From the IMG/VR virus record IMGVR_UViG_3300021178_000001, positions 50,256-114,255 of that record: a DNA stretch of 64,000 bases. The stretch is one strand, 5' to 3'. The number at the start of each line of letters is the position of its first letter. Position 1 is the stretch's first letter. The position numbers were made by a program, and so were the translations under genes. This document shows, piece after piece, positions 24,237-33,110 of the stretch. The notes under the pieces were generated by a model. That model was not told where the DNA came from. It worked only from the letters and a program-made list of their open reading frames with translations, and searched no databases. The stretch comes from a virus.

Positions 24237-25182
24237 ATTAAAACTCATCACTCTGAGCGTAGCGCTAGTAGCTTCACTTTACTTCGGAGACCGCGCCGTA
24301 GCGTACATTCGGGGAGTGACGTCTGAGAACGCTAGGCTTCACACTGACCTCATAGGACAAACCGAGAAATATCAGCAGTTGTCTGACCACGCGGCTAAAC
24401 TCGAGATTCAGTACTCTGACGCCGCCAAGATGAAGCGAGAGTTAGAGAGTAAGTTTGCGGCGGAGAAAGACGCGCTGCAAGGTCGAATCGAAGTGTTGTC
24501 CAACGCTACTTTTTTGATCCGAGAAGCCGCGCGCAAAGAGAGTAAGTCTGACGTAGTTTACCAGGGCGACAAGTTAAAGTACGTCTTGAACGAAGTGCGG
24601 TTCGGCAACGACGGACCTCCAGTAGGATACGTCTTGATCTTCGACGACGGTCGCGTCGTGTCCAAACTGTACAATCACGAAATTCAAGTGAACACGGCTA
24701 TTTCTCGAGACGAGACTTCCGGTAGATACAGCATAGTGTCCAAGGCAGACTACATCCTCAAGTCGCCGTCTCTGAACACCGGCGGTAAAGTTTGGCACAA
24801 CGAGCCTTATCCGCTAGACATTTCCGGCGGCATAGCGTACGTAGACCCGACGGAAAAGAACCAGCTTGCCAAGCGATTTCAGTTGTGGGCGCCTCACATC
24901 AACGGCGGCGTGAGCGGCGGAGCCAGCGTGGCTGGGGGATTCCTGAGACCGTCTCTAGACGTGAGTCTAGCCGGATACGGGGAGACTAAAAATGACCTAG
25001 ACTGGAAGTTCGTGCACGTCGGCCTCGACACTGATTCCAAGTTGAGTGATCCAGGAGTACATGTGTTGCCGTTCAGCTATCGTTTCTGGCCGTCTGTACT
25101 GTCAAACACTTATATAGGTCCCGGAATCGGATTCACCAAAGACGGCGTCAACGGACAGCTCAACTTGAACTTGACATTTTAA
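24229..25182 (+). CDS. Exported or membrane-anchored protein with coiled coil and beta-rich C-terminus
   Basis: 317 residues from ATG 24229 (TTG 24211 is less likely). Residues 1-25 form a signal or anchor (KLITLSVALVASLYFGD). Residues 30-85 are a coiled coil. The C-terminal half is beta-rich, Gly-rich and ends in Phe (LNLNLTF), as outer-membrane beta proteins often do. It could span or dock at the envelope. No family is recognised. It overlaps the kinase stop by eight bases. Confidence 0.6.
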   Translation: MTKLKLITLSVALVASLYFGDRAVAYIRGVTSENARLHTDLIGQTEKYQQLSDHAAKLEIQYSDAAKMKRELESKFAAEKDALQGRIEVLSNATFLIREAARKESKSDVVYQGDKLKYVLNEVRFGNDGPPVGYVLIFDDGRVVSKLYNHEIQVNTAISRDETSGRYSIVSKADYILKSPSLNTGGKVWHNEPYPLDISGGIAYVDPTEKNQLAKRFQLWAPHINGGVSGGASVAGGFLRPSLDVSLAGYGETKNDLDWKFVHVGLDTDSKLSDPGVHVLPFSYRFWPSVLSNTYIGPGIGFTKDGVNGQLNLNLTF

Positions 25183-25209
25183 AGAGTGTACTTGGCGGTA
25201 AGTTAGAGG

Positions 25210-25215
25210 TACGAT
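25210..25215 (+). promoter_or_regulatory. -10 promoter element (TACGAT), leaderless start likely
   Basis: GG-TACGAT ends six bases before the ATG at 25222. AGAGG lies too far upstream and inside the promoter, so transcription would begin at or next to the start codon. Confidence 0.5.
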
Positions 25216-25221
25216 ACTAGT

Positions 25222-25602
25222 ATGAATCGCGAAGAAATCGAAGGTTTAGTAGAGAGAGGCATCGAAGAGATAGCGATCAACGCGCAGTCTCTGGCAGACG
25301 CAAAACCGCGAGCTGGTCGCATGCTGACACGCGTCGCAGTTCTGACCAACTACTTGCGATATCTCGAGGAAGAACTGCCAAAGTTGCAGACACTCGTGAA
25401 CGCTCAGTACGCACTGGCTATTCAACAAGCTGGCGGTAAGAACATCACGGAGAAGAAGGTCGAAGCGGAAGCTTCTCAGTGTTATTCTGATGCGGTAGAG
25501 AAGAAAGCCGTTCTCGACGCCCAGCGTGACTGGGTGAAGAACTATGTCAAGATTTTTGACAATGCACATATCATGTACAGACAGTATAGTCGTGATGAGT
25601 AA
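25222..25602 (+). CDS. Hypothetical helical protein upstream of recA
   Basis: 126 residues, nearly all helical with long heptad-like stretches (AVLTNYLRYLEEELPKLQTL). It lies directly before the RecA-like gene. A role with recombination proteins is possible from position. No family recognised. Confidence 0.6.
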   Translation: MNREEIEGLVERGIEEIAINAQSLADAKPRAGRMLTRVAVLTNYLRYLEEELPKLQTLVNAQYALAIQQAGGKNITEKKVEAEASQCYSDAVEKKAVLDAQRDWVKNYVKIFDNAHIMYRQYSRDE

Positions 25603-25611
25603 GGAGATTTT

Positions 25612-26493
25612 ATGAGCAAATTTGACTTAACTAAAACTATTTCTAAGATTCAAAATTCCCTTAAGGCAGATGAGCGTAGGTCGAGCCAAATAGGCTTGGG
25701 ATCTTCTTTAGAATCTATGTCTACAGATCCCGCAGATTATATAGTTATGCCTGACTGGTGGCATAAAAGTTTTGGTATTATGGGTCTTCGTTTTGGTCAC
25801 TTTGTTCAAATTGCAGGAACTCCGGATTCTGGAAAAACTTCGCTATCACTCTGTGCCATTAAACGTGCACAAGATCAAGGGTTTGGAGTTATTTATGTAG
25901 AAACAGAAGGCAAAACTTCTGAGGAAGATCTAGTTGCTGCGGGCGTCGATCCTAATGGAGTGATCACTATTAGATCTAAAATTGTGGAAGAAGCATTTGA
26001 TGCAGCAAATCTAGCTATAGATGCTTTTTTTGATGATTTTCCTGACGCTAAATTATTATTTGTATTTGATTCTTATGGCAATACTATATCTATGCGCGAC
26101 TCTGAACTTAAGTTAGTAGATAAGTCTAGCATGGTCGGTGGTGCCGCAAAAACAAATCGCATGGGCATTGGTGCCATTGCAGCAAAGCAAATAAATCATC
26201 CTATTGCTTGCTTAATTGTGAATTACACATATTCAAATATGGGATCTCCTGGTAGAACGTGTGCAGGAGGCGAAGCTTTGAATTTTCATTGTATGTTGAC
26301 AATTCAGTCGTCGCGCAAAGGTTGGTATGAGCGAACAGTTGGTGGAGAGAAAGTTCGTGCTGGAGCAGAAGTTTTATGGCGTTCGTATAAGAATCATTAC
26401 TCAAAAAGTTTAAAAGATGCAGAAGGAAATCAAGTACTTCTACCCAAAGAAGTTACGTTGAGAATTAGTGCTGATGGATTTGAGTTACTCTAA
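25612..26493 (+). CDS. RecA/UvsX-like recombinase
   Basis: 293 residues, shorter than bacterial RecA. Walker A is GTPDSGKT at 69-76, the Walker B-like segment is LLFVFDSYG, and KTSEEDL and the IAAKQINHPIACLIVNYTY region fit the core. The C-terminal DNA-binding domain of RecA is absent, as in many phage homologues. It should form filaments on single-stranded DNA and pair homologous strands, working with the gp46/gp47 nuclease. The gene is clearly AT-richer than its left neighbour, like the HNH gene after it. Confidence 0.8.
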   Translation: MSKFDLTKTISKIQNSLKADERRSSQIGLGSSLESMSTDPADYIVMPDWWHKSFGIMGLRFGHFVQIAGTPDSGKTSLSLCAIKRAQDQGFGVIYVETEGKTSEEDLVAAGVDPNGVITIRSKIVEEAFDAANLAIDAFFDDFPDAKLLFVFDSYGNTISMRDSELKLVDKSSMVGGAAKTNRMGIGAIAAKQINHPIACLIVNYTYSNMGSPGRTCAGGEALNFHCMLTIQSSRKGWYERTVGGEKVRAGAEVLWRSYKNHYSKSLKDAEGNQVLLPKEVTLRISADGFELL

Positions 26494-27158
26494 TGAAAGC
26501 ATGCACTAGATGTAAAATGCTTAAAAGTAAGCATGAATTCGCAATTGAAAAACGTACGAATAAATTAACACCGGCATGTCGAGACTGCGAACGCCAACGT
26601 AGTCGCTTGAAATATCATAAATATAAGCTTGCTTATTTAGCAACATCAAGACGCTACAAAGAAAATAATAAAGAGCAGATTGCAAGCACATGTGCTAATT
26701 GGTATTTAGCCAATAAAGACTACGTAGATGCTAGAAACAGACTTTATGATCAAAATCATAAAATTCAAAAAGTAGAGAACTGTAGAGTTTACTCTAAAGA
26801 ACGTCGTAGAACTGATCTAAATTATAGACTAACAAAAGTTCTTCGATCTAGATTACGCTTAGCATTGAGAAATATCCAAAAGAGTGGTTCTGCTATATCA
26901 GATCTAGGGTGTTCAATAGATGAGTTAAAACAGTATATTGAGAAGCAATTTCATAATAATCCAATAACTAGCGAAAATATGTCATGGGATAACAGAGGTC
27001 CGATGAAGCCTAATTATTGGCAAATAGATCATATTCGTCCGCTAGTTTCTTTTGATCTCTCAGATCGAGAACAACTTAAAATTGCTGTACATTTTTCTAA
27101 CCTGCAACCATTATGGTTTGAGGATCATCTTCCTAAATCACAGTTGGAACGACGATGA
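26493..27158 (+). CDS. HNH homing endonuclease
   Basis: 221 residues. An N-terminal CTRCKMLKS...CRDC zinc pair, a basic helical middle, SAISDLGCSIDELKQYIEKQ, and the HNH core WQIDHIRPLVSFDL then HFSNLQPLWFEDH. This is the same family as the genes at 46871, 47485, 48081 and 62641. Its ATG overlaps the recA stop. It is AT-rich. Confidence 0.85.
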   Translation: MKACTRCKMLKSKHEFAIEKRTNKLTPACRDCERQRSRLKYHKYKLAYLATSRRYKENNKEQIASTCANWYLANKDYVDARNRLYDQNHKIQKVENCRVYSKERRRTDLNYRLTKVLRSRLRLALRNIQKSGSAISDLGCSIDELKQYIEKQFHNNPITSENMSWDNRGPMKPNYWQIDHIRPLVSFDLSDREQLKIAVHFSNLQPLWFEDHLPKSQLERR

Positions 27159-28117
27159 GTCGCTATACTGTCATCGGGGACCCTCACCTGACCCACAAGT
27201 CTCTCGACCGCGCCGCTCAACTCTTTGATCTAGTAGAAGAAATTGGACTATCCACCGTGTGGCTCGGCGATTTTCTCGATACAAAAGAGGTGGTTAGAGC
27301 TAAATGCTTGAACGCACTCGTCGAATATCTATCGCGCTCTAAATTGAAACACATCGTTTTGGTCGGAAATCACGACTGGTTTAACCACGATTGTCAAGAA
27401 CATTCTCTCGAAGCATTGAAGCTCCTCCAAAACGTAAAAGTAATTGACGCACCAGAAGTGATCGACAACATGCTCTTCGTTCCGTACATCCATGATCAGG
27501 TCAAGTTGATCAAAGTACTAACCCGATTTCAAGGTCTCGTCTCGACACTTTTCGTTCACCTCGAAGTCACTCAGTTTGATTTCGGCAACGGTCACGTCTG
27601 TACGACTGGTATCCCACTAGAAGCTCTGAAGGGTTTTAAGCGCGTGATCTCTGGTCACTTCCACAAATTCCAACAGTCTGGTAACTTGACTTATCTCGGG
27701 ACTCCGTTCTCTCACTCGTTCGGCGAGACGAATCAGACTAAATTCATCGGGATGTACGACACGGAGACCAACGAGTTCAAACTGGCGGAGACACCGTTTC
27801 CGCAGCACATAACTATAGAGTTTGACTGTGACGTGCTCACCGATGTAGACGTGAACGACGGACCGATGGGAACAGAGCATTTCTACCGTTTCATTTTAAA
27901 AGGTTCTCAGGCTAATATAGATAGATTCCCCAAACACCACTACGAGAAATTAAACATCAAGTGGATCTCTCGTCCCACGGACGACTCGTCTATCGTTACC
28001 TCAATCGACGAGACCGCTTCTAACGAAGCTCAGTTTTCTAAGTGGGCTATCGAGATCCGCAAAATGGACGAAGAGACCGTAAAGTTGGGCATGGAAATTA
28101 TGGAGGCTTGCCGATGA
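27155..28117 (+). CDS. Recombination exonuclease, Mre11/SbcD/gp47-like
   Basis: 320 residues with metallophosphoesterase motifs: GDPHLTH (8-14), WLGDFLDT, VLVGNHDWF, and SGHFHKF near 170. It pairs with the SMC-like ATPase encoded next, as in T4 gp46/gp47 and SbcCD, to resect DNA ends for recombination and host DNA breakdown. It overlaps both neighbours by four bases. Confidence 0.85.
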   Translation: MSRYTVIGDPHLTHKSLDRAAQLFDLVEEIGLSTVWLGDFLDTKEVVRAKCLNALVEYLSRSKLKHIVLVGNHDWFNHDCQEHSLEALKLLQNVKVIDAPEVIDNMLFVPYIHDQVKLIKVLTRFQGLVSTLFVHLEVTQFDFGNGHVCTTGIPLEALKGFKRVISGHFHKFQQSGNLTYLGTPFSHSFGETNQTKFIGMYDTETNEFKLAETPFPQHITIEFDCDVLTDVDVNDGPMGTEHFYRFILKGSQANIDRFPKHHYEKLNIKWISRPTDDSSIVTSIDETASNEAQFSKWAIEIRKMDEETVKLGMEIMEACR

Positions 28118-30144
28118 TTACTGGCGTCAAGGGAATTAACTTCCTGTCGTTCGAGCAACTCGACGTTACCTTTTCCAAGGGTGTCACTCTAGTCGACGGC
28201 TGGAACGAAGACGACCAAACTCCCGAAGGTTGTGGTAAGTCTGCAATTCTGAACGCCATTTGTTGGGGGTTGTTCGGCAAGATTCCTAAAGACGCTAACA
28301 TAGACGACGTGATCAAGAACGGCGAGAAGTCGTGTGCCGTAGAAGTACACTTTTCTGACGCCGTCGTTCGGAGGGCACGCAACCCCAACGAACTCGTATT
28401 AGTCGTGGAAGGCAAGTCCATAAAGGGCAAAGATGCCAAAGAGACTCAACTCTTAATCGAAGAGTTCGTTGGACTGACTTTTGAGACGTTCTGCCAGACC
28501 GTGTACTTTGCGCAGAATTATACCAAGAAGTTCATCACCGCCAATCAAGAGGAGAAGGGCAAGATCCTCTCCGAGGTCCAGAACCTCTCAGTGTTCGACA
28601 AAGCCGGTAAAGAAGTCAGAGAACTCATCAAACTCAACGAAAGCGACTCGGTCAAACTCAAGCACTCCAAGGAGCTGGCTAGCAAGGACGAGGAACTGAC
28701 TAAGCGGGACATTGCGGCGGAACACACGAAGCGTCAACACGCTCTGCAGCAACAGGAACAAAAAGTAAAGAGTTTAGAGACTCAAATTTTGTCGTTTGAA
28801 ATACTTCACCGAAGCGAGTACGACAATCAGCTTAAGCGAGTAGAGAGTCTAAACAGTCAAATTCATGAAGCAGAAAAATTGATCGGAGACAACGAAGCGC
28901 TAAAGGCACAACACTTAGCGACAGTAGCTAATTTGGTCTACGACGAAGCGGGTGAAAGAAAGTGTCAAGAAGCCAACAACCAACTGATGTCGGAAGTGGG
29001 AGCCGTAAACGCGGAAATTGCAGGCATCGACAAACTAGTAACCGCTAGAACTGCCACAGAGACTCAGGGCAAAAGGTACGCCGCCAGGTACAAGCAGTTA
29101 CTGATCGAGCGAGATAAGAACGTCGCTTTTATAGCCAACCCTTCCAAGAACTGCCCCACGTGTGGGTCGCGACTGGAAGCTTGCGACACTTCTCACGCCG
29201 AGACTGAGATTCGAAGGATCGACCAAGAGACATCCGAGATCGTGGCAACTCTCACCATAATGTCGAACGAGATAGACCTTCCGATTCCTACAAAAGACGA
29301 ACTTAACGATAAGTTATCCGTCATCCGTCAGAAGAGAGCGGCCAACGACGCTGAGATCCAGAAGATTAGATCCGTCAAAGATAAGTTGAACTCTACTGCA
29401 GTTCACCTCACGGGAATAGACCGCAACATTAAAAGTCACCGAGAGCGTGTTTCTAAACTGACAGCTTCGATCGAAGTTGAGAAACGCCCGTTAGTACTGG
29501 ATCTAACAGAACTCGAAGCACTTAAAGTGCGCTTAGACTTGGAGAGTCAAGAATTAACGTTCGACCACTCAGTCCTCGACGCGTTAGTTGCTAAGCTCGA
29601 ACTGGCGCAGTCGGACGCCATGAATTTAGAGAATCTACTGGTAGAGAAGAACAAGCACTTGGCTCGTCTAGAAAACCTAAAGATAGCTTTCAAAGAGATC
29701 AAGTCTCACGTCTTCAACTCGCTTTTGAACGAAGTCAACGCTAGAGTTCAGAAGTTCCTAGCTCATCTATTCGAGGTATCGGTTGTAGTGCGTTTCGTAA
29801 ACGAAGACATGAAGATTGAGACCAAAGTAAAGTTTGACGGAGTAGAGCGTGGACTCGGCCTGTTAAGCGGAGGTCAGTTTCGAAGAGTTAGTCTTGCGGT
29901 GGATCTAGCGCTGTCTGACACAATCATAGCGCGCAAAGGTGTCAGACTTGGTATAACAATTTGGGATGAATATATGAAAGACCTCAGTGAAACTAGTATG
30001 GAGAAAGTACTCCAATTATTTGAAGCTAGGAACCAACCTACTATTCTGATCGAACATAACTCTATTTTCAAAAATATTGTAAATAACTCAGTTTTTGTAA
30101 AGCTGGAGAACGGAACGTCTCGTGTCGAAGTTCAGAATAATTGA
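28114..30144 (+). CDS. Recombination ATPase, Rad50/SbcC/gp46-like
   Basis: 676 residues from ATG 28114. Walker A is GCGKSAIL near 42, a CPTC zinc hook lies near 347, flanked by coiled coils. The ABC signature LLSGGQFRRVSL is near 583, and Walker B IWDEYMKDL near 617 (the usual DE pair is kept). The head and hook arrangement is that of gp46/SbcC, the partner of the upstream nuclease. The stop overlaps the next GTG start. Confidence 0.9.
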   Translation: MITGVKGINFLSFEQLDVTFSKGVTLVDGWNEDDQTPEGCGKSAILNAICWGLFGKIPKDANIDDVIKNGEKSCAVEVHFSDAVVRRARNPNELVLVVEGKSIKGKDAKETQLLIEEFVGLTFETFCQTVYFAQNYTKKFITANQEEKGKILSEVQNLSVFDKAGKEVRELIKLNESDSVKLKHSKELASKDEELTKRDIAAEHTKRQHALQQQEQKVKSLETQILSFEILHRSEYDNQLKRVESLNSQIHEAEKLIGDNEALKAQHLATVANLVYDEAGERKCQEANNQLMSEVGAVNAEIAGIDKLVTARTATETQGKRYAARYKQLLIERDKNVAFIANPSKNCPTCGSRLEACDTSHAETEIRRIDQETSEIVATLTIMSNEIDLPIPTKDELNDKLSVIRQKRAANDAEIQKIRSVKDKLNSTAVHLTGIDRNIKSHRERVSKLTASIEVEKRPLVLDLTELEALKVRLDLESQELTFDHSVLDALVAKLELAQSDAMNLENLLVEKNKHLARLENLKIAFKEIKSHVFNSLLNEVNARVQKFLAHLFEVSVVVRFVNEDMKIETKVKFDGVERGLGLLSGGQFRRVSLAVDLALSDTIIARKGVRLGITIWDEYMKDLSETSMEKVLQLFEARNQPTILIEHNSIFKNIVNNSVFVKLENGTSRVEVQNN

Positions 30145-30553
30145 TGGGTCAAATGTTTCCAGCATTGCGGGTCAAAGCAGAGAAATCCAGTTGCTAGAGA
30201 TGAAGGCCGATAAGCGCGACCTGACCGATCAAGAGATCGTAGTGTTAGCTCACCACTTCGTGCGCCTGGGACAACCTATTTTAGCTCAAAAACACTTGAA
30301 CCGGCTGAGTTCTGGATACTTCGACATAATGGTGTACAAAGACTTGTTCAAAGCGCTGCTAGCGTGGTCGTTCATTCAGACCGTGAAGATACCAGAGATG
30401 GGCCAAATCCACACCCACTACGAGTACTACCTGATAGTTAAGCAAGGACTCGAGAATTTTGAGGACCTCTCTTTTACTGAAAAACCGGCATTTTATAGGT
30501 TTCGACACGAGTTCTATAAAATAGGCGAGACTTTACTAGAATCTAAGTCTTAG
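30122..30553 (+). CDS. Hypothetical protein, 143 residues
   Basis: GTG start within the last codons of the gp46-like gene. The middle (KADKRDLTDQEIVVLAHHFV, then LNRLSSGYFD) is helical; no motif is recognised. Position suggests a recombination or replication link. Confidence 0.55.
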   Translation: MSKFRIIDGSNVSSIAGQSREIQLLEMKADKRDLTDQEIVVLAHHFVRLGQPILAQKHLNRLSSGYFDIMVYKDLFKALLAWSFIQTVKIPEMGQIHTHYEYYLIVKQGLENFEDLSFTEKPAFYRFRHEFYKIGETLLESKS

Positions 30554-30554
30554 A

Positions 30555-30560
30555 TATAAT
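30555..30560 (+). promoter_or_regulatory. -10 promoter element (AGATATAAT), leaderless start likely
   Basis: TATAAT ends six bases before the ATG at 30567 and no Shine-Dalgarno site is present, so the transcript probably starts at or beside the ATG. Confidence 0.55.
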
Positions 30561-30566
30561 TGCGGG

Positions 30567-30878
30567 ATGTCCTTGAGGATCTACCGCAATAAGACGACTG
30601 GTGAAGAGAAGCGAAGTCTAAAGAAACTCGGCGACGAGTGGGAAGAGACAATCGTAGCTCCCAACCAAAAGTTCATGGTCACCGCCAACAAGGGGACTGG
30701 GACTTCTAAGCTCAAGGACTCTGAGAAAGCTCTCAGAGCTAGGTCGCGCAACCAAGCCCGCGAAGTAGACATCGACCACGACATTCAGTTCAACAGAGCT
30801 AACGGGCTGAACGCGCAAGTTGCAAACAACTTACTCAATTCCAAGGGTGAGAGGCGGAAGAAAGTGGACGATCTCTAA
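30567..30878 (+). CDS. Hypothetical basic protein, 103 residues
   Basis: Basic and polar throughout (KTTGEEKRSLKKLGDEWEE near the start), with a helical C-terminal half. It has its own -10 box directly before the ATG. The stop shares a base with the next ATG. No family recognised. Confidence 0.6.
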   Translation: MSLRIYRNKTTGEEKRSLKKLGDEWEETIVAPNQKFMVTANKGTGTSKLKDSEKALRARSRNQAREVDIDHDIQFNRANGLNAQVANNLLNSKGERRKKVDDL

Positions 30879-31492
30879 TGCAACAAAGAGTGCTGCAATT
30901 CTTTACTTCAGACTGGCATATAGGACACGAGAACGTTTTGAAGTTTGACAATCGTCCTTTCGCAGATCTGAAAGACATGCATAAAGTTTTAATAAATAAT
31001 TTCAATTCCACTGTACCGAAAGGTTCAATAACATATTTTGGGGGTGACATGGGTTTATGCTCCAATGGTCTCCTAAAGTCTGTAGTTGAACAACTCAATG
31101 GGACAAAAGTTTTGATTTTAGGTAATCACGACGGCGGAGTCAACTCAATGATCTCTGCGGGATTCGACGTCGTTCTATATGGGGCAGTATTTTATATTGC
31201 TGGACAACGTGTCACGATGTCCCATTGTCCTTTAAAGGGAGTCTGGCGCGAGAACGTAGAAGGAATGAAGGGTGCTAGTTCCGGCGAGAACTGGCACGGA
31301 GAGAGGAAACAGCATCGATTTACTTTTTCAGATGAGGGACAGTTTCAGTTGCATGGCCATATTCATTCACCTAATGGCGGCAAGTCTCAGAAGATCTTAG
31401 GAAAGCAATACGACATCGGTGTCGTAGCTAATAATTTTCGACCCGTAAGTATTTCTGTAATCGAAAGTTGGATCGCAAAGTATGGACGCTAA
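30878..31492 (+). CDS. Calcineurin-like metallophosphoesterase
   Basis: 204 residues. Metal-binding motifs are SDWHIGHEN (residues 11-19), YFGGDM, LGNHDGG and LHGHIHS, with SHCP between. It resembles phage single-domain phosphoesterases that act on nucleotides or phosphoproteins. Its substrate is not known. It overlaps the resolvase gene by 11 bases. Confidence 0.75.
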   Translation: MQQRVLQFFTSDWHIGHENVLKFDNRPFADLKDMHKVLINNFNSTVPKGSITYFGGDMGLCSNGLLKSVVEQLNGTKVLILGNHDGGVNSMISAGFDVVLYGAVFYIAGQRVTMSHCPLKGVWRENVEGMKGASSGENWHGERKQHRFTFSDEGQFQLHGHIHSPNGGKSQKILGKQYDIGVVANNFRPVSISVIESWIAKYGR

Positions 31493-32093
31493 AACTCTTC
31501 TTTCTCTCGATATATCAACTAGTTGCACTGGGTGGTCGCTATTTAATCTTGAAAGAGAACTACTGGTTTCTGGACTCATAAAACCTTCTACAAAAGGACA
31601 AGTCGTGAAGATGACTTATCCTAGGCAGCAACTCACGAAGATGCGAGACATCTCGACGCAAATCCTAAACGTGATCTTAGAATATAATCCGAGCATTATA
31701 GTGATCGAAGAGATTACGGGTTCTAAAAATCGGATGGGGCAAAAGACTTTAGATGGATGCCATTTTTTAGTAGTTGACAAGATAGAGGCTTTTTTAGATC
31801 GAGTCTACTATTACGACGTGTCAGGAAATCAGGGTTGGCGCTACCATCTCCAACTCAGACTGTCAGACGCCGACAAGTTAGCCAACAAAGAAGCCAAAAA
31901 ACTGAACAAGAAATTGGCTGCGTCACAGCGGATGCCTGTAGTGACTCCGAAGCACCTAGCCTGCAGACACGCCAATGCTAGGTTCAACCTGGCGTTAGAC
32001 TGTAACCTGAGAGAGACAGACGGCGACCTAGCTGACTCAATGTGCATGGCAGACGCTTTCTTAACTTTTCGCTTTGCAGAGATTCCAAAGTAA
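31482..32093 (+). CDS. RuvC-like Holliday junction resolvase
   Basis: 203 residues with the RNase H-like acidic residues: Asp10 in LSLDISTSCTGW, the Glu pair of IVIEEI near 73-76, and Asp residues in GDLADSMCMADAF near 183-193. This is the layout of phage RuvC-like resolvases, which cut branched DNA before packaging. It follows the recombination genes. Confidence 0.75.
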   Translation: MDAKTLLSLDISTSCTGWSLFNLERELLVSGLIKPSTKGQVVKMTYPRQQLTKMRDISTQILNVILEYNPSIIVIEEITGSKNRMGQKTLDGCHFLVVDKIEAFLDRVYYYDVSGNQGWRYHLQLRLSDADKLANKEAKKLNKKLAASQRMPVVTPKHLACRHANARFNLALDCNLRETDGDLADSMCMADAFLTFRFAEIPK

Positions 32094-32095
32094 GG

Positions 32096-32101
32096 TATAG
32101 T
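32096..32101 (+). promoter_or_regulatory. -10 promoter element (GGTATAGT), leaderless start likely
   Basis: TATAGT ends six bases before the ATG at 32108, without a ribosome site between. Confidence 0.45.
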
Positions 32102-32107
32102 TTATAT

Positions 32108-32602
32108 ATGGACGAAGAACGAGGCAAGTTTCAATTCGCTGGTTTAAAGTTTATTTACGACCTGGAGTTGGTGGATGACCCTGTCCTGATCAACAACTTG
32201 AAGATGAACATCTTAGATGTCTCAACCTGGATACAGGACGTAGAGCTTCTTTCTTCCTACAACCACCGGTGCATGCTCGTATACGTTAAGATGGGATGGA
32301 TCGGTCGTAAGTTTTTTCACAAGACTATAGAAGACGGGGTTCTAGACCGAGTAAAGCAACTGTTACCTAGATTCAAGTTTAGGGTGGTTACCGATCGTAA
32401 GATAATGGACTTAGCTCTAGAAAAAGTTAAATACGCTCTAGGAGGAACTACAAATGAGAACACTGTTGACAATGGTGTCCGCGCTTCTGATTCCAAGTCA
32501 GATACAGGCACACGAGGAAACGTTGATTCCGGTGTCAGTTCAACTGAGTCAAAACTGCAAAAAGAACCCAACGTACTGCAAGATCATAAAGTTAAAACCT
32601 GA
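32108..32602 (+). CDS. Hypothetical protein with disordered tail overprinting the next gene
   Basis: 164 residues from ATG 32108. Residues 1-115 are an ordered alpha/beta domain (FKFRVVTDRKIMDLALEKVK near its end). Residues 115-164 are Ser/Asp/Thr-rich and overlap the next gene by 149 bases in another frame, which is far beyond the usual overlaps here. The tail is probably tolerated or used as a disordered segment. Confidence 0.6.
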   Translation: MDEERGKFQFAGLKFIYDLELVDDPVLINNLKMNILDVSTWIQDVELLSSYNHRCMLVYVKMGWIGRKFFHKTIEDGVLDRVKQLLPRFKFRVVTDRKIMDLALEKVKYALGGTTNENTVDNGVRASDSKSDTGTRGNVDSGVSSTESKLQKEPNVLQDHKVKT

Positions 32603-33053
32603 GATCGATAAAGTATTCGCCCTCAATTTATCAGGTTACTTGGCGCACTACTGCAAAAAGTTTGGCTTGGATCCTACCGTATCGGTGGCTATAGCCATGC
32701 AAGAGTCTAGTTTAGAGAATAAAAACCGTGCGGGTTACATTCTCAAAGACGGCGAGCTTGTTTTTGGCACCACCGATGTGGGAGTGTTCCAGATTCATAT
32801 TCATACCTTGGCAAACCTCAAGGCCGAAGGTCAAGACATTGATGTCGTGCGTTTAAACACAGACGTAGAGTATCAGACGTACTGGCACGCTAAGATTCTA
32901 AAGAGTAAGATTCAAACATGCAAGTCCAAGCGAGTGAAACTCAATGTCACCAAGGGAAGCGAGTGGTCCTGTTACCATAGCTTTACTTTGGCAGAGCGGA
33001 AGATCTATCTGAACGACGTTGGGCTTCACTTGAGTCGGATAACTTCAAAATAA
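32454..33053 (+). CDS. Exported lysozyme-like / lytic transglycosylase
   Basis: 199 residues with a strong AGGAGG site before ATG 32454. Residues 1-20 form a cleavable signal (MRTLLTMVSALLIPSQIQA). The rest fits an SLT-type fold: GLDPTVSVAIAMQESSLENK with the catalytic Glu in QESS, then GTTDVGVFQIHIHTL. It would cut glycan strands in the periplasm. As an exported enzyme outside the tail region it could serve lysis or envelope remodelling. Confidence 0.7.
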   Translation: MRTLLTMVSALLIPSQIQAHEETLIPVSVQLSQNCKKNPTYCKIIKLKPEIDKVFALNLSGYLAHYCKKFGLDPTVSVAIAMQESSLENKNRAGYILKDGELVFGTTDVGVFQIHIHTLANLKAEGQDIDVVRLNTDVEYQTYWHAKILKSKIQTCKSKRVKLNVTKGSEWSCYHSFTLAERKIYLNDVGLHLSRITSK

Positions 33054-33110
33054 CTCAACTTTGTATACCAGCGTACTTACATTCTGATAGAACCATAGTA
33101 GGAGTACACT

